A DNA stretch of 64,000 nucleotides from Flavobacterium sp. CF136 (GCF_000282055.1 NZ_AKJZ01000012.1:110822-174821), one strand, 5' to 3'. Positions 52,536 to 61,299 are shown, counted from the first letter of the stretch. The notes: generated by a model not told the origin, from the letters alone. Program-made: numbers and translations.

Positions 52536-52624
52536 TTTATAAGTTGGGTTCTTATACACCTTTAAAAACAATTCGGATAGTCACCAACAGAACTATCCGA
52601 ACGAAAAACAAATACCAGCCGCTA
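52534..52624 (+). pseudogene. Degenerate copy of AraC gene 3' end
   Basis: From the YjbR stop codon onward the bases follow the last part of the intact AraC gene: TATAAGTTGGG resembles TATGAAGTTGG, an internal deletion follows, and then QFG-stop-SPTEL and KTNTSR parallel QFGQSPTEL and KDNTSR. One missing A and a CAG-to-TAG change break the frame. The segment 52572-52601 also forms a perfect 10-bp hairpin (TTCGGATAGT/ACTATCCGAA). Confidence 0.65.
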
Positions 52625-52746
52625 CAGCAGTTTGCAAAATGGCGGGTTTAGTGCAAAACTCAAGGCAGTTCTTCAATTGAACTTTTGTACAAAACTGAAC
52701 ATTTGTGCTTCGATTTCCACCACTTCACCAAGCTGCAAAACGCAGT
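52618..52746. repeat. Inverted-repeat element of about 125 bp
   Basis: GCAGTTTGCAAAATGGCGG (52627-52645) is imperfectly complementary to CCACCACTTCACCAAGCTGC (52717-52736). Inside are smaller palindromes (AGTTCTTCAATTGAACT, TTTGTACAAA). It abuts gene remnants on both sides. From memory, sequences with the words GGCGGGTTTAGTGC and GTGCTTCGA occur between genes in many Bacteroidota; this could not be checked. It encodes nothing recognisable. Confidence 0.55.
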
Positions 52747-52890
52747 GTAAACACAATTATTAAAATCATTGATTCCAAAAACCCAAAATTCAGTTATCCA
52801 GTTGGCAAAGGAACATCAATGATTCTCACTTTGCAACGATTTGCACATAACGCTTTTGAAAATGTTGTTTTAAAAGGAATAAAAAATCAA
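52747..52890 (+). pseudogene. C-terminal remnant of an SDR gene
   Basis: The frame reads VNTIIKIIDSKNPKFSYPVG and on through FENVVLKGIKNQ, following the C-terminus of the SDR at 42874 (VNKIIKVINAKNPKFRNIVGK...FEGAIYKSVKTAK). No Rossmann core or active site is present. The SDR stop codon is lost, so the frame runs into the next remnant. Confidence 0.75.
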
Positions 52891-52896
52891 AATAAT

Positions 52897-52977
52897 ACGG
52901 AAAACAAAAGACTTCAACTACTTCAAAGTTTCATTGGAAAACCATTTTCAGAAAGCCCGTCTCTTTTTACCAAATGA
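52897..52977 (+). pseudogene. N-terminal remnant of a PaaI thioesterase gene
   Basis: At DNA level this closely matches the first 80 bases of the intact thioesterase at 46362 (RLQLLQSFIGKPFS in both). The start codon has become ACG (52897-52899), and the frame stops at 52975-52977, where the intact gene reads AAATGGCTAAATGG. The catalytic part is missing. Confidence 0.8.
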
Positions 52978-53014
52978 CATTGGAAAATAAACTGCAAAGT
53001 TATTTCAATCTAAA

Positions 53015-53053
53015 GGCTGGCGCAAATGTTAGCCGTCACCCTATGAGCGACGG
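53015..53053. repeat. Overlapping hairpins with GGCTGGCG/CCGTCA motif
   Basis: GGCT (53015-53018) pairs with AGCC (53031-53034), and CCGTC (53033-53037) with GACGG (53049-53053). The pairing of GGCTGGCG with CCGTCA matches the site at 45726-45743. It lies between the remnants and the MDR gene. Confidence 0.4.
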
Positions 53054-53078
53054 TTCAAACACTCAGCAAACAGGCAAA

Positions 53079-54083
53079 TTACTTGATCTTTACAACAACT
53101 TTTCCTTTGGCACGACCAGTTTCAACATAAGCCATTGCTTCGTTAGTTTGTTCAAAAGGAAACACTTTATCAATTATTGGACGGATTTTTCCTGCTTCAA
53201 TCAAAGCTGTAATTTCGCTTAACTGTTTGCCTTCTGGTTTCATAAACAAAAACTTAAAATTGACATTCAATTTTTTTGCTTTTCGTCTTACAGAAAAACT
53301 CAGCAAATTGGTGAGCATTTGTAAATGCCAACCCAAACCAATTTCTTTGGCAAATTCGGCTGTTGGCGGACCTGTAAGAGAAACCAATGTACCACCTTGT
53401 TTCAAAATTTTCAAAGAATTTTCAAGCACTTTTGCATCTTTATTACTATGTAGCACAACATCATAATCTTTTAAAATATTGACAAAATCTTCTTTTTTGT
53501 AATCAATTACTAAATCAGCACCCAAACTTTTAACCCATTCAATATTTGTTGTGCTTGTAGTGGTAGCAACATAAGCACCAATATGTTTTGCCAGTTGAAT
53601 AGCAAATGTACCAACACCGCCAGAACCTGCCTGAATAAATACTTTTTGACCCTTTTTGAGTTTTGCAATTTTAACAAGTACTTGCCATGAAGTAAGCCCA
53701 ACCACAGGAATAGAGGCAGACTCTTCCATTGAAAGATTTTTCGGTTTTAAAGCCAAATCATTTTCATTTACAGCAATATATTCTGCAAAAGTGCCAATTT
53801 TAAAATCAGATGGTCTTGCATAAACTTCATCGCCAACTTTAAATTTAGCAACCTTTGCACCTACTTTTATAACAACACCTGCCATATCCTGTCCATTGAC
53901 AAAAGGTGTTTTGTAGGGCAGAAATATTTTAAAGTCACCATTTTTAAGAAGTGTATCTGACAAGTTTATGGCTGCTGCATTGATTTGAACCAATACTTCA
54001 TTTTCATTTACTGTTGGTTCTGACCAATCAGTTAAATGTAATTTTTCTTTTTTTCCGTAGCGTTTTACTATGAATGCTTTCAT
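53079..54083 (-). CDS. MDR-family NADPH:quinone-type oxidoreductase
   Basis: A 334-residue zinc-free medium-chain reductase. An N-terminal GroES-like domain (AAAINLSDTLLKNGDF, PFVNGQDMAGVVIKVG) and Rossmann domain (VFIQAGSGGVGTFAIQLAKHIGA) fit quinone oxidoreductase-like enzymes, with no structural zinc cysteines. It is divergent from HxlR B with paired operators between, the same logic as QorA-QorR in actinobacteria, so a role in quinone or enone reduction under electrophile stress is likely. Its C-terminus reappears as the remnant at 49690. Confidence 0.87.
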   Translation of the reverse strand: MKAFIVKRYGKKEKLHLTDWSEPTVNENEVLVQINAAAINLSDTLLKNGDFKIFLPYKTPFVNGQDMAGVVIKVGAKVAKFKVGDEVYARPSDFKIGTFAEYIAVNENDLALKPKNLSMEESASIPVVGLTSWQVLVKIAKLKKGQKVFIQAGSGGVGTFAIQLAKHIGAYVATTTSTTNIEWVKSLGADLVIDYKKEDFVNILKDYDVVLHSNKDAKVLENSLKILKQGGTLVSLTGPPTAEFAKEIGLGWHLQMLTNLLSFSVRRKAKKLNVNFKFLFMKPEGKQLSEITALIEAGKIRPIIDKVFPFEQTNEAMAYVETGRAKGKVVVKIK

Positions 54084-54269
54084 TTTTATTTAAATTTTGA
54101 TTAATGATTTTTCAAATGTTTTATAAGCGAAATACTGAATTGTCAAAAACAACAAAACACCTTTGCCAACAAGATGGCTGAATTTTGGTCTTCTATCAAA
54201 CCAAAGCCTGGCGAAGCAAATTAAAATTGTTTGTTTCTTTTTATACTTTGATTATTTATTTGTAAATTT

Positions 54270-54322
54270 ACTTTCGTTTTGCAAGTGTAAAAATATAAAA
54301 TTACTTTCAAAACGAAAGTAAT
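54270..54322 (+). promoter_or_regulatory. Paired HxlR B operators
   Basis: Operator 1, ACTTTCGTTTTGCAAGT (54270-54286), keeps the right half (TGCAAGT) of the HxlR A site. Operator 2, ACTTTCAAAACGAAAGT (54303-54319), is palindromic, and its arms extend to 54300-54322. Length (17 bp) and spacing (33 bp against 35 bp) match the HxlR A pair. They lie between the divergent MDR reductase and HxlR B genes. The rest of 54084-54269 has no clear feature. Confidence 0.75.
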
Positions 54323-54360
54323 TATTTTACATTATTTTTAAGAAGTTTATAAATAAGAGA

Positions 54361-54789
54361 ATGAAAACAGTTAAAAAAAGATCCCAATGCCCAATCAGTT
54401 GTTCACTTGACATCTTTGGCGACAAGTGGTCGTTATTGATTATTAGAGATATGATGTTCGCTAATAAATCAACTTATGGTGACTTTTTAAAATCAGCAGA
54501 AGGTATAGCGACAAACATTTTAGCATCAAGACTTCAAAGTTTAGAAGATAACAAACTCATCGAAAAGTTAGAACACCCGGACAGTAAGGCAAAAGTGTTA
54601 TATAAACTTACTCAAAAGGCAATAGACTTATTACCAATAATTGTAGAAGTTCATTTGTGGGCAGAAAAGTATTTGGACATTCCAGCCGACTTAAAAGTAA
54701 TGATAAAGGAAGCAAAGAAAGACAAGAACGAATTTATTAAGGTAACGACACGACAATTAAAGAAACAAATTGCACCCTTATGTAAATAA
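54361..54789 (+). CDS. HxlR-family redox-type regulator B
   Basis: A 142-residue winged-helix regulator, a paralog of HxlR A (KKRSQCPISCSLDIFGDKWSLLIIRDMM; EGIATNILASRLQSLEDNKLIEKLEHPDSKAKVLYKLT). It has Cys10 and an additional Cys14, so disulfide sensing between subunits or within the N-terminal helix is possible. The C-terminus is a few residues longer, with another Cys (IAPLCK). It probably controls the divergent MDR reductase and itself through the 17-bp sites. Confidence 0.9.
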   Translation: MKTVKKRSQCPISCSLDIFGDKWSLLIIRDMMFANKSTYGDFLKSAEGIATNILASRLQSLEDNKLIEKLEHPDSKAKVLYKLTQKAIDLLPIIVEVHLWAEKYLDIPADLKVMIKEAKKDKNEFIKVTTRQLKKQIAPLCK

Positions 54790-54894
54790 ATTATGTTTCG
54801 TTAAAACGTTCCATTATTACCCACTTTTGTATCATAATCGATAGCGGTAATTAACGGAGATTTGCCTTGATATTAAAACAATAAAATTATTACA

Positions 54895-55713
54895 ATGAAA
54901 AAAACAATTTTTATAACAGGTGCATCCCGTGGATTGGGGAAAATTTGGACTGAAGCATTTTTAAAACGTGGCGACAATGTTGTAGCAACAGTAAGAAATA
55001 CAGAATCACTAAAGGATTTGGCGTCAGAATATCAGCAAAATTTATTGGTCCTGCAATTAGATGTAACTGATAAAAAAGCATCCTTTGAAGCAGTTTCAAA
55101 AGCAAAAAGCCATTTTGGAGCAATTGATGTATTGATTAATAATGCGGGATACGGGCATTTTGGTGCTATTGAGGAATTGGAAGAGCAGGAAATCCGTGCA
55201 CAGTTTGAGACTAATGTACTTGGATTGATTTGGGTTACTCAGGCAGTTATTCCTATTATGCGTGAACAAAAATCAGGTCATATCATTCAGGTTTCAAGTG
55301 TTTTGGGCGTTATTGCATTACCTACTTTAGGGATTTACAGTGCTTCTAAATTTGCTGTTGAAGGCCTGACTGAATCTTTAGCTGCTGAAGTTGCAGGTTT
55401 CGGAATCAAAGTCACTCTTGTAGAACCAAATGGCTATGAAACCGATTTTGGCGTATCTTCTGCAGTACAAAGTAAATCTTTGCCACAGTATGATGCTGTA
55501 AAAACAGCACTTCAGGAAGGAAACAAAAAAGAAGATTATGGTGTACCTGAAGCAACTTCAGAAGCTGTTTTAAAACTGGTAGATGCCGAAAATCCTCCGT
55601 TAAGATTGCTTTTAGGCAAAGCTGGTGTACAATGGACTAAATACGCTTATGCCGAACGTTTGAAAACCTGGGAAGAGTGGCAGGACGTTTCTGAGGCGGC
55701 ACATGGAAAATAA
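54895..55713 (+). CDS. SDR-family oxidoreductase
   Basis: A 272-residue classical SDR: TGASRGLG, LQLDVTDK, LINNAGYGHFG, VSSVLGV (Ser), YSASKFAVEG (Tyr/Lys) and VTLVEPNGYETDFG. It lies 105 bp after HxlR B and 58 bp before an AraC-family gene on the same strand, probably co-transcribed with the latter. It is distinct from the SDRs at 42874 and 61300. The substrate is unknown. Confidence 0.88.
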   Translation: MKKTIFITGASRGLGKIWTEAFLKRGDNVVATVRNTESLKDLASEYQQNLLVLQLDVTDKKASFEAVSKAKSHFGAIDVLINNAGYGHFGAIEELEEQEIRAQFETNVLGLIWVTQAVIPIMREQKSGHIIQVSSVLGVIALPTLGIYSASKFAVEGLTESLAAEVAGFGIKVTLVEPNGYETDFGVSSAVQSKSLPQYDAVKTALQEGNKKEDYGVPEATSEAVLKLVDAENPPLRLLLGKAGVQWTKYAYAERLKTWEEWQDVSEAAHGK

Positions 55714-55771
55714 AGTTTAAATTTGCAGAATCCGATTCGTCGGGTTCTGCTTTTCTTTTAAAATTAAACAG

Positions 55772-56668
55772 ATGAATCATTTCGATAAAATAAGTAGTTA
55801 CAATCAGGCTATCGGACTTAAAGCTCCCGAGCATCCGTTGTTTTATATTTCCCGGGGCAATAAAGAATGTTGTAGTGTTAGGAAGGAAACTGAATTTACG
55901 GCTGATTTTTATATCATTATTTTCAAAAAGGTCGAGTCGGGAAGCATGCAATACGGAAAAACAAAATACGATCATAACCGGGGAAAAATGTCATTCATTA
56001 AACCAAGGCAGATTACCGGATGTAAAAACATTCGTTTAGAGGAAGATTGTTTTACAATTCTTATTCACGAAGATTTTTTATCCGGAACAGCTATGCATAA
56101 TGAAATCAAGAAATATGCTTATTTTGAATATGAAGTAAATGAAGCCTTGCACCTTTCGCCAAGTGAAGAAGAAACAGTTTGGAATCTGGTGTATGCGATG
56201 GAAAAAGAATACCACAATAACGTTGATGATTACAGCAAGACCATTATTCTCAGTCATTTTGATACGATGCTTAAATATGCACAGCGCTTTTACAAAAGAC
56301 AGTTTATCAATCGTGAGGAATTATCCGGGGCAACATTTACCAGGTTTAATGATATTCTTTCTTCGTATTTTGATAATAGAAAAAATAATGATTCAGGACT
56401 TCCTACGGTAAGTTATATGGCTGAAAAACTAAATATTTCTCCACGTTATTTGAGTGATATGCTAAAACAGGAAACCGGAAAAACTGCTTTGGAACTTATT
56501 CATCTTTATTTGATTTCAGAAGCAAAAAACTTATTGAAAGAGGGAAAAATGAATATTACCGAAATTTCTGTTTCTCTGGGGTTTGAAAATGCTACGTACT
56601 TTTCCCGTTTGTTTAAAAAAGAAGTTGGAATCCCGCCAAATATATTCAGAGAGCAAAGTTTAAATTAA
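55772..56668 (+). CDS. AraC-family transcriptional regulator
   Basis: A 298-residue regulator whose N-terminal domain (FDKISSYNQAIGLKAPEHPLFYI; FTADFYIIIFKKV) belongs to the same subgroup as the AraC proteins at 60406 and 62284. Its double HTH is at about 200-295 (TVSYMAEKLNISPRYLSDMLKQETGKTALELIHLYLISEAKNLL and NITEISVSLGFENATYFSRLFKKEVG). It is paired with the SDR just upstream, the same AraC-SDR partnership seen at 61-63 kb. It ends before a bidirectional terminator. Confidence 0.88.
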   Translation: MNHFDKISSYNQAIGLKAPEHPLFYISRGNKECCSVRKETEFTADFYIIIFKKVESGSMQYGKTKYDHNRGKMSFIKPRQITGCKNIRLEEDCFTILIHEDFLSGTAMHNEIKKYAYFEYEVNEALHLSPSEEETVWNLVYAMEKEYHNNVDDYSKTIILSHFDTMLKYAQRFYKRQFINREELSGATFTRFNDILSSYFDNRKNNDSGLPTVSYMAEKLNISPRYLSDMLKQETGKTALELIHLYLISEAKNLLKEGKMNITEISVSLGFENATYFSRLFKKEVGIPPNIFREQSLN

Positions 56669-56716
56669 TAATTTAACACCTTTTAAAATCATTTCTGCTT
56701 TCCATCAATTTCGAAT

Positions 56717-56752
56717 AAAAGCCTTCAAAATTAATGATTTTGAAGGCTTTTT
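56717..56752. terminator. Bidirectional terminator
   Basis: AAAAGCCTTCAAAAT pairs with ATTTTGAAGGCTTTT between the convergent AraC and aldo/keto reductase genes. It is a relative of the terminator at 11047. Confidence 0.85.
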
Positions 56753-56763
56753 AAATTCAAATT

Positions 56764-57909
<1,146 letters not shown>

Positions 57910-57934
57910 CTAATGTTTAGTTTAAAATTTAAAT

Positions 57935-58267
57935 CTAATTTTTAGGTATAAGATTACTCCATTTTATGATAATTAGGCTACTGCTATTTGGAATAGGAAT
58001 ATATATTAATTCGCTCGACTTATCGTAATATAAGTCTGCGGTACCTCTTGTGTTATCACTTATTGTATGAGTAGTCGAAGTGTTTTTCCGGAAATCATAT
58101 ACAAATACATTTTCGTTGGTCCAATCATCTGTTATAAATTTGTATCGTCTATTAATTCCATTTTGAAATTTCTTTTTTATGATTGTTCCATCTGAAGATA
58201 ATTCCGTCAGCTGATAGTATTTCCTTTTGTTTAATACTTTTTTAATCCACGTTTGGTAGCCAGATGC
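57935..58267 (-). pseudogene. C-terminal fragment of an SMP-30/gluconolactonase-like protein
   Basis: On the minus strand a 110-codon frame without a start codon reads from ASGYQTWIKKVLNK to IIIKWSNLIPKN and a stop, and is preceded by an in-frame TGA (58268-58270). The pattern (LTELSSDGTIIKKKF, FVYDFRKNT, GTADLYYDKSSELIYIPIPN) resembles the last blades of SMP-30/gluconolactonase-like propellers. This is a 5'-truncated gene piece filling the 395-bp gap between the AKR and MdaB genes. The family call is tentative; that it was once coding is more certain. Confidence 0.5.
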
Positions 58268-58301
58268 TCACAAAAAATTATTTCTTATAGTTCTTTCTCA
58301 G

Positions 58302-58907
58302 TTATATCCCCAAAACTTCTGCCAAATGAACCGGATATTTTTCAAGGTCTTTGGCAATATCGCTGCTTCTGAATATATCAAAACAATTGTAACTGTCTAC
58401 AATATCGTAGCCTGAAAAACGGTAGTTACTTGTAATGGGTAAATAAATATCTGTCACTCCTTTTCCTTCAAATGTCTTATTTGCAGGATTGTCAAATGAT
58501 TCAGCTGGTGCATTCCAGGTGGCACATATCATAAACCTTTTTCCTTGCATCAGTCCGCCGGAACCATATTGTTTTGTAGTGTCTTCTCTTGTTCTGCCAT
58601 CACCGAGGAGTAATTTTTTACTTGCAAAACCACTATTAAATACTTCGTCAACATATTTTTTGTAAATCCAGGGTGCCCCAAACCAATTTACAGGGGTTTG
58701 GAGAATCACAATATCTGCTTCAAAATGTTTTTCTACTTCTTCGTCAGCATTGTATCCGTCTTCAATTTTTGTTTCTAAAACTTCAAAACCTTTTGTTTCA
58801 AAAAAATCTTTTGCTTTTTGAATAAATGAATTATTTAGGGTTCCCTCTGTCCAGCCGGCATAGGTTAAGTGTGTATTAATGAGCAATACTTTTTTATTGT
58901 TTTCCAT
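58302..58907 (-). CDS. MdaB-type NAD(P)H oxidoreductase, copy 1
   Basis: A 201-residue flavodoxin-fold reductase of the MdaB/NQO family (two-electron reduction of quinones). It has LLINTHLTYAGWTEGTLN (flavin phosphate region), ADIVILQTPVNWFGAPWIYKKYVDEVF, YGSGGLMQGKRFMICATWNAP and an HLAEVLGI end. It is the last of three tandem paralogs and about 75% identical by eye to copy 2. Gaps of 28 bp (copies 1-2) and 39 bp (copies 2-3) show one operon driven from 60298. Confidence 0.9.
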   Translation of the reverse strand: MENNKKVLLINTHLTYAGWTEGTLNNSFIQKAKDFFETKGFEVLETKIEDGYNADEEVEKHFEADIVILQTPVNWFGAPWIYKKYVDEVFNSGFASKKLLLGDGRTREDTTKQYGSGGLMQGKRFMICATWNAPAESFDNPANKTFEGKGVTDIYLPITSNYRFSGYDIVDSYNCFDIFRSSDIAKDLEKYPVHLAEVLGI

Positions 58908-58935
58908 CGTATTATTGGTGTTTTTTTGTATTGTT

Positions 58936-59541
58936 TTATAAGTTTAAAACTTTTTCCAGGTGAGAAGGATAATTATTAAGATCATTCGTAATATCTCCTT
59001 CTTTATAAATATCAAAGCAATTATAATCGGACAAAGTTTCGGCACCACAAAAGCGATAATTACTTGTTATTGACAGGAAAAATTCTGCTGTGCTTTTACC
59101 TTCAAACAATTTTTGCTCAGGATTGTCAAATGCTTCTGCCGGAGCATTCCAGGTGGCACATATCATAAACTTTTTTCCCTGTAAAAGCCCGCCTGTACCA
59201 TATTGTTTTGCTGGATCTTCAGGTGTTCTGCCGTCACCTGTTAAGAATGATTTACTAACCAGTCCGCTATTGAATACTTCGTCAACATACTTTTTGTATA
59301 TCCACGGTGCACCAAACCAATTTACAGGCATTTGCAAAATTACAATGTCAGCTTCCATATGTTTTTTTACTTCTTCGTCAACAGTGTATCCATTTTCAAT
59401 TTTTGTTTCTAAAACTTCAAAACCTTTCGCTTCAAAAAAGTCTTTTGCCTTCTGAATAAATGAACTATTTAAGGTTCCTTCCGTCCAACCGGCATAGGTT
59501 AAATGAGTATTGATCAACAATACTTTTTTGTTATTTTCCAT
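58936..59541 (-). CDS. MdaB-type NAD(P)H oxidoreductase, copy 2
   Basis: A 201-residue paralog of copy 1 with the same N-terminus (MENNKKVLLINTHLTYAGWTEGTLN) and motifs (VILQMPVNWFGAPWIYKKYVDEVF, YGTGGLLQGKKFMICATWNAPAEAF). Most differences are in the C-terminal third. It is the middle gene of the three-gene operon. The high similarity to copy 1 points to a recent tandem duplication. Confidence 0.9.
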   Translation of the reverse strand: MENNKKVLLINTHLTYAGWTEGTLNSSFIQKAKDFFEAKGFEVLETKIENGYTVDEEVKKHMEADIVILQMPVNWFGAPWIYKKYVDEVFNSGLVSKSFLTGDGRTPEDPAKQYGTGGLLQGKKFMICATWNAPAEAFDNPEQKLFEGKSTAEFFLSITSNYRFCGAETLSDYNCFDIYKEGDITNDLNNYPSHLEKVLNL

Positions 59542-59580
59542 TGTAATTATTATGATTTAAATTGTCTTTTCTGAGTTAAT

Positions 59581-60273
59581 TTATAAGCCTAAAACTTTTT
59601 TCAAGTGAATTGGATAATTCTCTAAATCCTGCTTGATATGAGTGTTGTGAAAAACATTAAAGCAATTATAGCCTTCAAGAATTTCAAAACCCGAAAAGCG
59701 ATAATTGGTTGTGATATTAAAAAATACATCGGCTGGTTTTTTACCTTGAAATAAATATTGTGCCGGGTCATTAAAATCCTTTTCAGCAGCATTCCAGGTT
59801 GCAGAGATCATAAATTTTTTCCCTTGCATTTTTCCACCTGTTCCATATTGTTTGGAAGGGTCTGTTTCTGAACGTCCATCGCCCGAAATAAATTTTTTAC
59901 TAAACATTGCGCTGGTAAAAACCTCATCGACATATTTTTTGTAAATCCAGGGTGTACTTATCCAGTTTACGGGAGTCTGCAGAATAATGATGTCGGCTTG
60001 CAAATGTTTTTCTACTTCTTCATCAATATTATAACCGCTCTCGACCTTTGTTTCCAAAACTTTAAAGTTTTGTGAAAGGAAGAATTCTTTAGCCTTATCA
60101 AAAAAAGCTTTATTTAGCTTACCTTCCGATAAACCCGGATAGGTTAAATGTGCATTGATTATTAATACCGTTTTGGGTTTAATTGCTGCTTTTGACGGTG
60201 TCGTTTGTCCAATTGATTTCATTCCGAATGATAACATCGTTATCAATGTTAGAAAAATGATTTTTATCTTCAT
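59581..60273 (-). CDS. Exported MdaB-type oxidoreductase, copy 3
   Basis: A 230-residue member of the same family with an added signal peptide (IIFLTLITMLSFGMKSIGQ), so it should act in the periplasm while copies 1 and 2 stay in the cytosol. The core is kept (VLIINAHLTYPGLSEGKLN, IIILQTPVNWISTPWIYKKYVDEVF, YGTGGKMQGKKFMISATWN). It is the first gene of the operon, directly after the AraC-type operator/promoter at 60298-60362. How a flavin and NAD(P)H would be supplied outside the cytoplasm is unclear. Confidence 0.88.
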   Translation of the reverse strand: MKIKIIFLTLITMLSFGMKSIGQTTPSKAAIKPKTVLIINAHLTYPGLSEGKLNKAFFDKAKEFFLSQNFKVLETKVESGYNIDEEVEKHLQADIIILQTPVNWISTPWIYKKYVDEVFTSAMFSKKFISGDGRSETDPSKQYGTGGKMQGKKFMISATWNAAEKDFNDPAQYLFQGKKPADVFFNITTNYRFSGFEILEGYNCFNVFHNTHIKQDLENYPIHLKKVLGL

Positions 60274-60297
60274 TACTTGATCTATTTAATTATTAAA

Positions 60298-60362
60298 CAA
60301 AGATATAGGCCGGAAAAAAAATTGAAGGAAACATTCTACCAATAAAAAAGAAACAAATTACT
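60298..60362 (-). promoter_or_regulatory. AraC operator and promoter of MdaB operon
   Basis: The minus-strand -7 box TATCTTTG is the complement of 60298-60305. Starting 22 bp beyond it are two direct repeats of GAAACA-N3-TACY: 60328-60340 and 60350-60362, 22 bp apart. The identical layout occurs at 62163-62227 before the SDR gene. Confidence 0.75.
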
Positions 60363-60365
60363 TAT

Positions 60366-60390
60366 AAAAAAACACTTTGATAAAAGCGTT
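60366..60390 (-). terminator. Terminator of SDR-AraC unit
   Basis: On the minus strand AACGCTTT and AAAGTGTT pair (one G-U) around TATC, followed by a T-run (complement of 60366-60370). Confidence 0.65.
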
Positions 60391-60405
60391 TTTTTAATGA
60401 ACATA

Positions 60406-61278
60406 CTATTCTTTGATTACTTGTAAACGATATTGTTTTGGTGCGAGGTTTAGCTGCTTTTTAAAAAATTTAGAAAAGTAGTTTGGGTATTCAAAACCAA
60501 GTGCATAAGCTATTTCTGTGGTATTTAAATCATTCCTTTTTTCGAGCATTTCTTTTGCTTTCACCATAACAAACTCGTGGATATTTTCAATCGCAGATTT
60601 TTGGGTAAAGTGTTTGATAATATCACCTAAATAGTTTGGTGTCAAGCCTAATTTTTCTGCAAAGTATTGAACCGTTGGGATCTGATTAACTGGCTGATTG
60701 TAATAATTGATCAGGAGCTGCTGAAATTCAGATACGATAGGACTATACTGTACAGGATTTGACAAAAATTGTCTTTTATAAAATGATTCCACTAAAGAAA
60801 CTAAAACGTGAACATAAGAAAGTAATACTGATAAATTTTCTTTTCTGGTATCATAGTATTTCAGCATCAGACCAAAAATAGTCCTGATTTCCTGCTCTTC
60901 TTTTTCAAGTAGGAATAATGGTTCATGCTCTCCATAATCATAATAGTTTTTGAACAGAAAACGGTTATCATCAATGAATTTCTTAGAAAACTGTAAATAG
61001 ATTCCATTGAATGCAGGTTCTATATCCCAACCGTTCAATACCTCAGGGCTATTGAAAAAAAGAGCAGTAACGGGTTTCTTTTTGTCCGGATTAAAGTCCG
61101 AAACAGATTTATCTATGAAATTGCTCTTGATCGAAATCCGGTAAAAATCAATTGACACAGATTCTGATTTTAAACGCATTTTGTTAACATCATAATACCC
61201 AATATCAATGTTGCTGTCTAAAGGTTTTGGTAATCCCAGGTATTTATTGAACGATTCAATGTCTTTGAACAATGTCAT
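60406..61278 (-). CDS. AraC-family regulator 2 (controls MdaB operon)
   Basis: A 290-residue regulator. Its N-terminal domain begins MTLFKDIESFNKYLGLPKPLDSNIDIGYYD and its double HTH occupies about 190-290 (GLTPNYLGDIIKHFTQKSAIENIHEFVMVKAKEML and NTTEIAYALGFEYPNYFSKFFKK). The HTH is almost the same as that of AraC 1 (62284), so both should bind the same DNA site. It starts 21 bp after the SDR stop, so SDR and regulator form an operon. Its probable targets are the MdaB genes just downstream. Confidence 0.9.
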   Translation of the reverse strand: MTLFKDIESFNKYLGLPKPLDSNIDIGYYDVNKMRLKSESVSIDFYRISIKSNFIDKSVSDFNPDKKKPVTALFFNSPEVLNGWDIEPAFNGIYLQFSKKFIDDNRFLFKNYYDYGEHEPLFLLEKEEQEIRTIFGLMLKYYDTRKENLSVLLSYVHVLVSLVESFYKRQFLSNPVQYSPIVSEFQQLLINYYNQPVNQIPTVQYFAEKLGLTPNYLGDIIKHFTQKSAIENIHEFVMVKAKEMLEKRNDLNTTEIAYALGFEYPNYFSKFFKKQLNLAPKQYRLQVIKE

Positions 61279-61299
61279 TTAGATTAATTTTAAATGTTA

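Noticed and set aside
52705..52977. An apparent 90-residue protein gene
   Set aside because: It is a chance fusion of an SDR tail and a thioesterase head, running in from an inverted-repeat element. It has no whole domain and no credible start.
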